A DNA stretch of 64,000 nt from Candidatus Binatia bacterium (GTDB taxonomy: Bacteria > Desulfobacterota_B > Binatia > UBA9968 > JAJDTQ01). The notes below the pieces were generated by a model. That model was not told the origin of the DNA. It ran no database searches and worked only from the letters and a program-made list of their open reading frames with translations. The position numbers and the translations under genes are program-made. Every line of letters starts with the position of its first letter. The first letter of the stretch is position 1. Of the stretch, positions 42,703 to 51,554 are shown in pieces. The DNA lies in the NCBI GenBank assembly GCA_022827045.1, contig JAJDTQ010000096.1:59682-123681 (forward strand). Direction: 5' to 3'.

Positions 42703-44070
42703 ATGAGCCAAGCGGACAGATTGCCGTACCACGACATGCGCGGCCTGGTGGCGCTGCTGGAATCCGAGGGACAGCTCCGGCGCATCACCAAGCCGGTGGA
42801 GGCCCGCTATCTCAATACGCTGCTGGCTCAGGCCGACACCGCGCTCCTCATGGAAAACGTCGAGGGCTACTCCATGCCCGTGGTGGGCGGGCTCGTGGGT
42901 TCCCGCCAGCGGGTGGCGCTGGGGCTGGGCTGCGACCAGAGGACGCTCGGGCGCACCTTCATGGACGCCCTGGACAATCCCATCGCGGCCGAGGTGGTGG
43001 CCGAGGGCACGGCCCAGGAAGTGGTCAAGACCGGTGACGAAATAGACCTCACCGAGTTGCCGATACCGTTCCAGCACCGGAAGGACGGCGGCCCCTACCT
43101 TTCGGCGGGCATCTCGGTGTCCAAGGACGACGCCGGACGGCGCAACGCCGGCTGCTACCGGCTCATGTACCGCACCCCGCGGGAGACCAGCATCGACCTG
43201 GTGTCGCCGTCGGACATGCGCTTCAGCTACGAGGCCGCCCTCAAGCGGAACGAGCCGCTGCCCTTGGCCATCGCCTTCGGCACCGGCACGCCGGAGCTCA
43301 TAGCCGCCGCCTACAAGGCGCCGCCGGGCTACGACGAGTTTGCGGTGGCCGGCGCCCTGTACGGCCGGCCGGTACCGCTGGTCAAGTGCAAGACCGTGGA
43401 CCTGGAGGTGCCCGCCGACGCCGAGCTCGTCCTGGAAGGGGAGATCTCTACCGATGGCTGGACCATCGACGAGGGGCGCTACGGCGACTTCACCGGACAC
43501 CAGTGCTCGATCCGCTGGAACCCGGTGTTCAAGGTCAAGGCGGTGACACACCGCAGGAACCCGATCCTCCACACCATCCTGATGCCGTGGGAAAACGACT
43601 GGCTGGAGGCGCCGCCGCTGGAGGCCGCGGGATGGCGCGCGCTGCGCGAGGCCAGCATCAAGACCGTGGCGGTCTACGCCACCCCCGGAAGCGCCTGCTA
43701 CTGGCACCTCTACGCTTCCATCGACAAGCGGCCCGGCGAAGGCAAGAACGCCCTGATGGCGCTGATGTCGCTGCACGCCCTCAAGCTCGTGGTGGTCACC
43801 GACGGCGACGTCGAACTCACCGACCCCATGGCGGTAGAGCGCGCCATGGCCTTCCGAGTCCAGCCCGACGAGGACGTTATCATCGTCTCCGGCGCCCGCG
43901 GCAAGCACCTCGACCCCACTCTCAAGGCCTCCCGGCTCCCCAAGGGTTCCCTTCCCACCACATCCAAGATGGGCATCGACGCCACCATCCCCGACGACGT
44001 CGACCCGGCGGAGTACGAGCTGCTGGAGTACCCGTTCATGGACGAGGTCAAGCTGGAGGATTACCTGTAG
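42703..44070 (+). CDS. UbiD family decarboxylase
   Basis: A 455-residue UbiD-type (de)carboxylase that uses prenylated FMN. Typical features are the N-terminal MRGLVALLESEGQLRRITKPV, PIPFQHRKDGGPYLSAGI near residue 125, RDGRRN-type cofactor loop as GRRNAGCYRLMY near 145, and IDEGRYGDFTGH near 255 with the Arg/Glu pair of the active site. UbiD enzymes decarboxylate unsaturated or aromatic acids. prFMN is made by UbiX, which is not in the window. The last gene of the 39253-44070 operon; it would remove a carboxylate from an aromatic or muconate-like intermediate. Confidence 0.9.
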   Translation: MSQADRLPYHDMRGLVALLESEGQLRRITKPVEARYLNTLLAQADTALLMENVEGYSMPVVGGLVGSRQRVALGLGCDQRTLGRTFMDALDNPIAAEVVAEGTAQEVVKTGDEIDLTELPIPFQHRKDGGPYLSAGISVSKDDAGRRNAGCYRLMYRTPRETSIDLVSPSDMRFSYEAALKRNEPLPLAIAFGTGTPELIAAAYKAPPGYDEFAVAGALYGRPVPLVKCKTVDLEVPADAELVLEGEISTDGWTIDEGRYGDFTGHQCSIRWNPVFKVKAVTHRRNPILHTILMPWENDWLEAPPLEAAGWRALREASIKTVAVYATPGSACYWHLYASIDKRPGEGKNALMALMSLHALKLVVVTDGDVELTDPMAVERAMAFRVQPDEDVIIVSGARGKHLDPTLKASRLPKGSLPTTSKMGIDATIPDDVDPAEYELLEYPFMDEVKLEDYL

Positions 44071-44171
44071 CTCAAGCCGCCGGCCTTCCCGCCAAGCCGG
44101 CACGCCTGGGAATGGGCGCGGATCCAGGTCCGGCACGACGGGACGGGGCGAGACGCCGGCACCCTCGATTC

Positions 44172-46682
44172 TCAGAACCGCATGTTGAGGGTGAGGAAGT
44201 AGGTGCGTCCCCAGCCGGCGGCGGTGGGCCCGTCGGTGGCGGAAGGGTCGGCGGTGTCCGTCGTCAGCGGCGTGTCCGTGAGATTGAACACGCCGGCGGA
44301 GACCCGGGCGCCTTTGAACCCCAGCGGGTCGGCCCAGTCCACCGCCACGTCGTGTCCCGTCCAGGAACCGAAAGTCCCGGTGCCGGTCTGGTTCTTGAAG
44401 CCGCCGCGGTAATTGGCGGTCCAGATGGCGCTCAGATTGCCGCGCCGCGCCAGAAACCCGACGCGGACGGCGTTCCGGGCGATGACGAACCGTTCCTTTA
44501 CGCCCGCAATGCGGTGGCCGGCGTCGATAACGTACCGCCAGGCTCCACGCATGCCGACAACACCCCAACTCGTTCTCATTCCCCCGCCGAACCGGGTATT
44601 GATGCCCGAGATATCGGAATCGACGATATTCCGAAAGCCTTGGTAGATGGTGATGTCGCCGCCGTTGCGCTCGATGCAGTTCTCCCTCGCGCCACCTTCC
44701 GCGCATTCATCCAGGTTCAGCATTGCCCAGGTGGGGGTGTTCAGCCCCGGCACGCCGGAGACCGAGAGATCGTACCATTCCGCGGCCAGGAAGAACGGGC
44801 CCTTGCGGGCCTCGGCGCCGATCGAGAGCCTCTCGGAGTCCGAAGGATCGAGCTGCGGGTTGCCCTTGACCTCCCGCGTCACCTGCCGGACGTTAGGGGC
44901 CGGGCAGGTGCGGGGCGGAGGCCCGGCACCCGGATCGCACAGGACGTAGGGGTGACCCTGCAACTCGGTAGCGTAGAGATGCAACATCGAGGGCACGCCC
45001 TCCGCGACGCTCCAGGAGCCGCGCAGCGTGACGATGCCGGTGGCGCGGTATTCGGCCCCGACGCGCCAGGATCCCAGCCCGCCCACGTCGTCGAGCTCGA
45101 CACCGCGCCCGGCGACCCTGAGATCCAGCCGCTCGGCCACCGGCAGAGACACTTCCCCGAAGGCCGCCGTGGCTTCGCGCTCGCCGGCAAAGCTGACCCC
45201 GCCAGAACCGAGCACGTTGGCCACTTTGTGGGTCATGCCGTCATTGGAGCGAAAGCGCAGGAGTCGATGCGCTTCGACCCGGCCCAGTTCGACCCCTGCG
45301 GTCCATGCCGTGTCGCGGCCGCCGATGGTGAAACCGGACCCCTCCAGCGCGAAGCGGGCCGAAAGGTTCTCCTGGCCGGTATCCTCTTCCTCCCGCAGGC
45401 TGCTCCTCTCGATCGCCTGCAAATGCTCCGAGGCTTGGGATAACGGGTCCACGACATCGTAGCGCCCGGCCGCAATTTCATCCTGTATCCTGCCGGCATG
45501 GACCAAGGTGTTGCCGGACTTGAAACTGTCGAGCTGGTAAGCGTCGATGCGCGCATCGTAGCCCAGATCCCCGGTCAAGCGGCCATCAACGCTCAGGGAG
45601 ACGTCGTATTCCTCCGTGTCCGTCAACCAGTCCCGATTGCCGTGGGCCACGAAGCGGTGGCCGACGGAGAACCGGTCGTCGCTGTCCGCAATGGTTTCAC
45701 CGGCCGCGGTGTTGATTGCCTGGATCAGGGCCTGGGTCGGGGTAATGGAAAACACACCGACCGACGGTGCATAGCGGAAGGCAGAATCGCTCTGCGTGAT
45801 ATTGGCGTTCATGTGCACTTGGGCATCGTCACCGAGCGGATGGTCCAGGTTCAGTATTGCGCTCTTTTGCTCATAGTTGGCGGTGTCCCACCAGATGTTG
45901 CCATAGGCGAACCCGCAACCCTCGTCGCCCGAGGTGATGCCGGGCGGGTTGCTGAGCCCGGGGACATAACCTTCCGCCGGGTCGCACTCTCCCAGCGCCA
46001 CCGACCTTGCCGGGCCGCTCCTCACAAGTTCGTTTTCGTCGTTCCGTTCCCGCGGAACGACGAAAACGGTGTTGCCGGCAACGCTGACATTCTTGGCCTG
46101 GCTGAAACTGCCGCCCTCGACCCAGGAGGAGCGGCTGTGCTCCCGGCTGCTTCCGGGAATTTCCTGGCGGTCGAGGACATCCACCCCGAGGGTCACGCGT
46201 CCTCCCTTGCCGAACGCGCCGCCCCAGAAGACGCTGCCCTGCAAGCCGTCGCCGCCATCCCGGCTCGGCGCCCGCGTGACCATGCGCGTCTCGAAGCCCT
46301 CCAGTTCCTTCCTGAGCACGATATTGAGCGCGCCACGCGTGGTGGCGCCGCCGATAGTGCCCAGGCTGTCGGCGCCGAGAGCCTCGATGCGCTCCACGGC
46401 CGAGAGGGGCAAGGATTCCAGATTGCCGCCGGTGCTGGAGTAAGGCCTGCCATTCACCAGGACGAGCAGCGACTGACCCCCGGTGAGGAAGTAGCGGATG
46501 ATGCCCGTGTCCAGCAGCTCCTGGAGCGTCTGGGCGCCCGAACGCTCGATGAAATCCCGGTCGTAGGTAGCGACCACACGCGGCGCCGGCGCGAGCGGGC
46601 CGGCCTGCGCCGCGCCCGTCATAAACAGGGCCAACACCGCAAGCGATGCCAGAAACGTCTTCATCGATCGTGCCCTACTCAT
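44172..46682 (-). CDS. TonB-dependent outer-membrane receptor
   Basis: An 836-residue outer-membrane transporter. The signal peptide covers about residues 1-28 (from the Met at 46682) ending GAAQA-GP. The plug domain runs about 30-140, with SLLVLVNGRPYSS and LPLSAVERIEALG, and ends at a TTRGALNIVLR segment. The beta-barrel fills the rest and ends with NMRF, the usual C-terminal Phe. It takes a ligand such as a siderophore, vitamin or oligosaccharide across the outer membrane with TonB energy. Cys pairs in the extracellular loops (for example GECDPAEG, DEGCGF) are unusual. A 16-bp perfect palindrome occurs inside the gene at 46031-46068. No inner-membrane partner is adjacent. Confidence 0.9.
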   Translation of the reverse strand: MSRARSMKTFLASLAVLALFMTGAAQAGPLAPAPRVVATYDRDFIERSGAQTLQELLDTGIIRYFLTGGQSLLVLVNGRPYSSTGGNLESLPLSAVERIEALGADSLGTIGGATTRGALNIVLRKELEGFETRMVTRAPSRDGGDGLQGSVFWGGAFGKGGRVTLGVDVLDRQEIPGSSREHSRSSWVEGGSFSQAKNVSVAGNTVFVVPRERNDENELVRSGPARSVALGECDPAEGYVPGLSNPPGITSGDEGCGFAYGNIWWDTANYEQKSAILNLDHPLGDDAQVHMNANITQSDSAFRYAPSVGVFSITPTQALIQAINTAAGETIADSDDRFSVGHRFVAHGNRDWLTDTEEYDVSLSVDGRLTGDLGYDARIDAYQLDSFKSGNTLVHAGRIQDEIAAGRYDVVDPLSQASEHLQAIERSSLREEEDTGQENLSARFALEGSGFTIGGRDTAWTAGVELGRVEAHRLLRFRSNDGMTHKVANVLGSGGVSFAGEREATAAFGEVSLPVAERLDLRVAGRGVELDDVGGLGSWRVGAEYRATGIVTLRGSWSVAEGVPSMLHLYATELQGHPYVLCDPGAGPPPRTCPAPNVRQVTREVKGNPQLDPSDSERLSIGAEARKGPFFLAAEWYDLSVSGVPGLNTPTWAMLNLDECAEGGARENCIERNGGDITIYQGFRNIVDSDISGINTRFGGGMRTSWGVVGMRGAWRYVIDAGHRIAGVKERFVIARNAVRVGFLARRGNLSAIWTANYRGGFKNQTGTGTFGSWTGHDVAVDWADPLGFKGARVSAGVFNLTDTPLTTDTADPSATDGPTAAGWGRTYFLTLNMRF
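46031..46068. repeat. Perfect 16-bp inverted repeat inside the TonB receptor gene
   Basis: CGTTTTCGTCGTTCCG and CGGAACGACGAAAACG flank six bases (TTCCCG). Its minus-strand reading is part of TVFVVPRERNDENELV in an extracellular loop. Its palindromic GTTCC...GGAAC core recalls intergenic hairpins of the same genome, so a repeat unit may have inserted in frame. Confidence 0.8.
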
Positions 46683-46919
46683 GAATCCGTCCTCCATCCG
46701 GCCCGTTCCACGATGCAATACCAAAGGCGCTGCAGTAAGGCGAGTTGGGCGCCGCGCTCAAGAATAGAATAATCGCAGACAACACCTTCAACACGCGATT
46801 ATGGAAACCCCATCCACGGGTTACTATTGAAAGTTTTGGGACGGCACAATCAAAAACGGGGCCACGCGGGGATTCGCCGGCGGGAGACGGTCGCGTTTGC
46901 CTGCCCAGGCCTTGGACTA

Positions 46920-47741
46920 ATGATCTGCTGCAAGGCGCCGATTCAAGAGAACGTGGACAGGAATCGGTCACGGGGTTCACCTCGCTGGAGATACCTGGCG
47001 GCACGCATCCTCGACAAGGCGCTGGACACCGTCTTCCCGCCCTGTTGCATAGCCTGCGAGAACTGGCTGCCGGACGGGCCGTCAAGATGCTTCTGCGAGT
47101 CGTGCGGCACAAGGATCGAGTTGGTCCGGGCGCCGCTCTGCCGGCTCTGTGGACGGCCTTACAGGCATGAATGGCAGGACGACCATCTGTGCGGCGCCTG
47201 TCTGCTTCAGCCGCCGTCGTTCTCCGTGGCGCGGAGCTGGGCGTGCTACCCGCGTGAACCCGACCCCTCCCACCCGCTGCGACAGGTGATCCAACGGTTC
47301 AAGTACGGAAGACAGGCGTCCCTGGGACAACCTCTGGGGCGACTGACGGCGCGAGCCTGTCAGCCGTGGTTCCGCTCATCGGACCTCGACCTGATCATTC
47401 CCGTACCGCTGCATTCCCGGCGGCTACGCTGGCGCGGCTTCAATCAAGCCGTGTTGCTGGGCCGGGAAGTGGGCAAGGCGTGGGGACTTCCGTTGGACCC
47501 GTTCATCCTGACCCGAAAGACGGAGACCGCGCCTCAGACCGGCCTGAGCCTGAAGGAGCGCCGCCCGAACGTAAGGGGTGCGTTCGCCATCGCTCCACGG
47601 CGGAGCGTCGAAGGGATGCGGCTGCTGCTGGTGGACGACATCTACACGTCCGGGGCCACGGCCAACGAATGCACCCGGGTCCTGCTGCGTTCGGGTGCGC
47701 GGGAGGTGCAGGTGCTTACAGTGGGGCGGACGGTGTCATGA
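46920..47741 (+). CDS. comF: ComF family phosphoribosyltransferase-like protein
   Basis: A 273-residue ComF homologue. The N-terminus has a zinc-finger region (PPCCIACENWL, CFCESCG, CRLCGRPY and CGACLLQPP, about residues 41-98). The PRTase fold has IIPVPLHSRRLRWRGFNQA (near 160) and the PRPP-binding LLLVDDIYTSGAT near 240. ComF proteins take part in DNA uptake or release in some bacteria. The start is uncertain: an ATG at 46920 and a GTG at 46953 are possible; neither has a strong ribosome-binding site. Its stop at 47741 overlaps the convergent P450 gene by 6 bases. Confidence 0.85.
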   Translation: MICCKAPIQENVDRNRSRGSPRWRYLAARILDKALDTVFPPCCIACENWLPDGPSRCFCESCGTRIELVRAPLCRLCGRPYRHEWQDDHLCGACLLQPPSFSVARSWACYPREPDPSHPLRQVIQRFKYGRQASLGQPLGRLTARACQPWFRSSDLDLIIPVPLHSRRLRWRGFNQAVLLGREVGKAWGLPLDPFILTRKTETAPQTGLSLKERRPNVRGAFAIAPRRSVEGMRLLLVDDIYTSGATANECTRVLLRSGAREVQVLTVGRTVS

Positions 47742-49145
47742 AGCAAACGCACCGCTGTCGACGGTATGCTTCGGGAGTCCGGCGAGATGCTGCCGGCGGC
47801 TCAACGTGGCCACAATGCCGTGACGCGGCTTGAGGGTGACCTTGGCCGTGGTGTCGATGGGGTGGTCGGGAACGAGGTGAACCTTGAAGCGCTGGAGGAT
47901 CTGCGCCAGCACCAACTGGGTTTCAAGCATGGCCATTCCGGCGCCGATGCAGGTCCGCGGTCCGGCGGCAAAGGGCAGGTACGAATAGGGATGGCGGGCG
48001 TCGCCACGGCTTGGCTCGAACCGGTCCGGATCGAAACGCTCGGGGTCGGTCCAGAACTCCGGGTGGCGGTGCAGCGCATAGGGGACGACCGCGACGTAGG
48101 CGCCGGCGGGCAGCCGGTACCCGTCGAACTCCTCCTCCTGCTCGGCCCTTCGTGCGTAGGCCCATACCGGCGGATAGAGGCGCATGGATTCCTGCACCAC
48201 CTGTTTGAGATAGGGGATCCGCGGGAGGTCGTCAGCCGTCGCCGCCGCACCGCCGAGGGTCACCGCCAGGTTTTCGGTCAACCGCATCTCGACGTCGGGA
48301 TGCTTGCCCAGCAGGTACAACGTCCACGCCAGGGCGTTGGCCGAGGTTTCATGGCCGGCCAGCATGAGCGTCACCACCTCGTCGCGCATCTGCCGCTCGT
48401 CCATCCCCTCACCGTTCCCGTCGTCGAGGGCACGGATCAGGTAGTCGAGGATGTCGTCGCCGCCGGCACCCCGGCGGCGGCGCGCTTCGATCATCCCGTA
48501 CACGATACGATCGAGCCGCCGTACCGCGCGCCTCCACTTCAGGTTATGGGGTGTGGGGACCCAGGAATAGAGGGTCATCAGGGCGCGCGGCTCGAACGGG
48601 TTCAGGTTGGCCACTTCAAGAATCTCGGCCACCTCGCCCGCATGCCGCTCGATATCGCTACCGAACAGAGTCGCACCCACGATCGCGAACGTGAGCCGAC
48701 TCATCTCGCGATCGATGCGGACAGGGTCGCCGCCAACCCGCGTCTCCCACTCGTCCATCACCGACGAGGTGCGTGCGTTGATCGTCCCGTCGAAGCGGTT
48801 GACCCGGCGATTCCCGAACATGGGCTGCATGAGGGCGCGCTGGCGTGCCCAGCCGGGGCCGTCGTTGGTCACGAGGCCGTTGCCCATCACCTGTGCCAGC
48901 ACCCGGTAGTCGATGGTGCGCTTGGAGAAGTAGCGGTAATCCCGGGACAACACCGGCCGTATGAAATCGGGGTGGTTGACCAGATAGACGTCCTGGAATC
49001 CTCGCCAGCGCATGAAGTCTCCGTACGTCCGGAGCAATTGGTGCAGCAGGAGGTGCCGTTCCTCCGCCAAGTGCAGCATCTGATGGAACCGGAACGTAGA
49101 AGGCGGGCGCCGGGTCGCCCCGGCTCGCTTGCCTGCCTTGCCCAT
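47736..49145 (-). CDS. Cytochrome P450
   Basis: A 469-residue P450. The I-helix oxygen motif is AGHETS near residue 255, the K-helix ExxR is ESMRLYPP near 315, and the heme loop is FAAGPRTCIGAGMAMLE with proximal Cys399. The length and lack of a membrane anchor suggest a soluble class I enzyme that needs a ferredoxin and reductase; a 3Fe-4S ferredoxin gene is at 60019-60234. The sequence resembles CYP superfamily members with broad substrates, so the substrate is unknown. Its 3' end overlaps comF by 6 bases. Confidence 0.95.
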   Translation of the reverse strand: MGKAGKRAGATRRPPSTFRFHQMLHLAEERHLLLHQLLRTYGDFMRWRGFQDVYLVNHPDFIRPVLSRDYRYFSKRTIDYRVLAQVMGNGLVTNDGPGWARQRALMQPMFGNRRVNRFDGTINARTSSVMDEWETRVGGDPVRIDREMSRLTFAIVGATLFGSDIERHAGEVAEILEVANLNPFEPRALMTLYSWVPTPHNLKWRRAVRRLDRIVYGMIEARRRRGAGGDDILDYLIRALDDGNGEGMDERQMRDEVVTLMLAGHETSANALAWTLYLLGKHPDVEMRLTENLAVTLGGAAATADDLPRIPYLKQVVQESMRLYPPVWAYARRAEQEEEFDGYRLPAGAYVAVVPYALHRHPEFWTDPERFDPDRFEPSRGDARHPYSYLPFAAGPRTCIGAGMAMLETQLVLAQILQRFKVHLVPDHPIDTTAKVTLKPRHGIVATLSRRQHLAGLPKHTVDSGAFAS

Positions 49146-49293
49146 GGATACAATCTACGCCCTTGCCGCCAAACCACAACCCGCATCCGCCGGCGCCACT
49201 TGCACTATCAGGTATTTTCGATAAAAGGGGGAGACAACCTTGCCTACGCCCGGCCTGCTGCACGCCGGCGCTCTCGTCGAGAGGAAACAGTTG

Positions 49294-49896
49294 ATGGCCG
49301 AATATCCAGTGGAGCCCTTGTCCCACGCCGAGCCGGCGACCACCCGAAAGACCTACATCAACGCCCAGGACCTGCTTGAGGACTCTTTCCGGCTCGGCAT
49401 GCAGATCCTGGAAAGCGGCTTTCGGCCCAGCTTCATCGTCGGCATATGGCGAGGCGGCACGCCCGTGGGCATCGCGGTTCAGGAGCTGCTGGATTACTTC
49501 GGCATCGAAACCGACCACATCGCCATCCGCACCTCCTTCTACAAGGGCATCGAACAGACGGACTCGCGCATCCGGGTCCACGGCATGCAGTACATCATCG
49601 ACAACGTCAACGCCGACCAGGGCCTCCTTATCGTCGATGACGTGTTCGATACGGGCCTCAGCATCGAGGCGGTGCTGTCGCACCTGAAAGGCCGGTCCCG
49701 TCGTAACGCGCCGGTCGACACGCGCATCGCCACCGTCTATTACAAGCCGGGGAACAACCGCAGCGGCCGCGAACCCGACTACTACGTGCACGAAACCGAC
49801 CACTGGCTGGTTTTTCCCCATGAATTGCATGGCCTGACCCGCGACGAAATCATCAAGCACAAGCTCGGAATCGGCTCCTTCGCGCCACGCCTGTGA
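49294..49896 (+). CDS. Purine-type phosphoribosyltransferase
   Basis: A 200-residue type I phosphoribosyltransferase. The PRPP-binding motif LLIVDDVFDTGLSIEAV lies near residue 110, and FIVGIWRGGTPVGIAVQELL near 47 is the N-terminal conserved strand with GxxRGG. DDVFDTG has the acidic pair characteristic of hypoxanthine/xanthine enzymes. The ATG at 49294 follows GAGAGGA; 18 more residues from a TTG at 49240 are unlikely. The BMP-family ABC importer begins about 100 bases downstream, so the product likely salvages an imported purine base. No neighbouring gene is divergent. Confidence 0.82.
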   Translation: MAEYPVEPLSHAEPATTRKTYINAQDLLEDSFRLGMQILESGFRPSFIVGIWRGGTPVGIAVQELLDYFGIETDHIAIRTSFYKGIEQTDSRIRVHGMQYIIDNVNADQGLLIVDDVFDTGLSIEAVLSHLKGRSRRNAPVDTRIATVYYKPGNNRSGREPDYYVHETDHWLVFPHELHGLTRDEIIKHKLGIGSFAPRL

Positions 49897-49913
49897 TCGC
49901 GGCCACAAGGGGC

Positions 49914-49942
49914 TTGCATCGCGGGTCGACACCATATATAGT
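49914..49942 (+). promoter_or_regulatory. Sigma70-type promoter of the BMP ABC importer operon
   Basis: TTGCAT at 49914-49919 and TATAGT at 49937-49942 are 17 bases apart. The start would be near 49949, with about 48 bases of leader before the ATG at 49998. A second TATATT lies at about 49972. No riboswitch fold was recognised in the short leader. Confidence 0.55.
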
Positions 49943-49997
49943 GCGCGGGCGTTCTATCACACACCCTATATTGTAGCGGCGCAGGCGAGCTGTATTC

Positions 49998-51554
49998 ATG
50001 GAGACCACGGACGGCGACGGCTATCTCCTCGAGGCCGAGGACATCGTCAAGCGCTTCGGCGATTTCACCGCCAACGACAGCGTGAGCCTGGGCCTCCGGG
50101 CCGGCGAGATCCACGCCCTGCTGGGCGAGAACGGCGCCGGCAAGTCCACGCTGGTCAAGATCATCCATGGCTCGCTGCAACCCACCGCCGGCCGGCTTCG
50201 CTGGCGCGGCGAGACCATCACGGTGCCGGACCCGGGGGCGGCACGCCAACTCGGCATCGCCATGGTCTTCCAGCACTTCTCCCTGTTCGACGCCATGACG
50301 GTGGTCGAGAACATCGCCCTGGCAGTGCCGGGCCCCTTCGACCTTGGGTCGCTCGCTCAACGAGTGGAACGAATCTCCGCCGAGTACGGCCTGCCGCTGG
50401 AACCCACCGCCCTGGTGGCCGACCTGCCGGTGGGGGTGCGCCAGCGCATCGAGGTGGTGCGCTGCCTGCTCCAGGAGCCGCGTCTCCTGATCATGGACGA
50501 GCCCACCGCGGTGCTGACGCCCCAGGAGGCACAGCAACTCTTCGTCACGTTGAAGCGGTTGGCGGAAGAGGGCCACGCGGTGCTCTACATCTCGCACCGG
50601 CTGGAAGAGGTGCGGGAGCTCTGTCATCGCGCCACCATCCTGCGCCAGGGACGGGTGGTGGCGGAAGTGGACCCCGGGACCGAGACCGCCGCGTCGCTGG
50701 CCCGGCTCATGGTCGGAGCGGACGTGCAGTCGGTCAACGCCGAAACGCCGGGGCCGGCAGGACCCGCCACCCTCACCATCGCCGGTCTCTCTCTCGCGGC
50801 CGTAAAACCCTTCGGAGTGTCGTTGCGCGATATCTCCCTCGAGGTCCGGAGCGGTGAGGTGACAGCGGTGGCGGGCGTGGCCGGCAACGGACAGTCCGAG
50901 CTGTTCGAGGCCCTTTCCGGCGAACGTCTGGCTCCCACGCCCCAGTCCATCATCATCGCCGGACGGCCGTGCGGCACCCGGGACATCACCGAACGCCGGC
51001 GCCTGGGCGCGGCCTTCGTGCCCGAGGAGCGCCTCGGTCACAGCGCCGTGCCCGGCTTCCGGTTGTCCGAGAACGTGCTTTTGACCCGCCATGCCTCCGG
51101 CGACGACCTGGTTCACACCGGCTTCATCAACGGGAACCGCACCAAGGCCTTGGCGGCGCGGGTCGCCAAGCGATTCGACGTACGCTTCAGCCGCCGGGAC
51201 CAGGAGGCCGGCGCCCTGTCGGGCGGCAACCTCCAGAAGTTCGTCGTGGGCCGTGAGCTGGACCGGAACCCCCGCGTGCTCGTCATCAACCAGCCGACCT
51301 GGGGAGTGGACGCGGGCGCGGCCGCACTCATCCGCCAGGCGTTGGTGGACCGGGCTCGGGACGGCGCGGCGGTGCTGGTCATCAGCCAGGACCTCGACGA
51401 GATCTTCCAGATCGCCGACCGCATCGCGGTGATCTCCCGCGGCGCCTTGTCGGACACCTTTCCCGCCGACGCCATCGACCGGGAACGCGTCGGCATGCTC
51501 ATGGCCGGCGCCCTCGAGACCGACGGCACCCCGGAACAGGACGTATGGGCGTGA
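49998..51554 (+). CDS. BMP-type nucleoside ABC transporter, ATP-binding protein (two ABC domains)
   Basis: A 518-residue protein of two fused ABC domains, as in NupO/YufO and ribose-type importers. Domain one has Walker A GENGAGKST (residues 43-51), signature-like LPVGVRQRIEVV near 143, and Walker B LLIMDEPTAVL near 163. Domain two has a degenerate Walker A AGVAGNGQSE near 295, LSGGNLQKF near 410 and a Walker-B-like LVINQPTWGVDAG near 430. It powers import of nucleosides or related ligands with two permeases and a BMP lipoprotein-like receptor. Its stop overlaps the first permease gene by 10 bases. Confidence 0.93.
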   Translation: METTDGDGYLLEAEDIVKRFGDFTANDSVSLGLRAGEIHALLGENGAGKSTLVKIIHGSLQPTAGRLRWRGETITVPDPGAARQLGIAMVFQHFSLFDAMTVVENIALAVPGPFDLGSLAQRVERISAEYGLPLEPTALVADLPVGVRQRIEVVRCLLQEPRLLIMDEPTAVLTPQEAQQLFVTLKRLAEEGHAVLYISHRLEEVRELCHRATILRQGRVVAEVDPGTETAASLARLMVGADVQSVNAETPGPAGPATLTIAGLSLAAVKPFGVSLRDISLEVRSGEVTAVAGVAGNGQSELFEALSGERLAPTPQSIIIAGRPCGTRDITERRRLGAAFVPEERLGHSAVPGFRLSENVLLTRHASGDDLVHTGFINGNRTKALAARVAKRFDVRFSRRDQEAGALSGGNLQKFVVGRELDRNPRVLVINQPTWGVDAGAAALIRQALVDRARDGAAVLVISQDLDEIFQIADRIAVISRGALSDTFPADAIDRERVGMLMAGALETDGTPEQDVWA

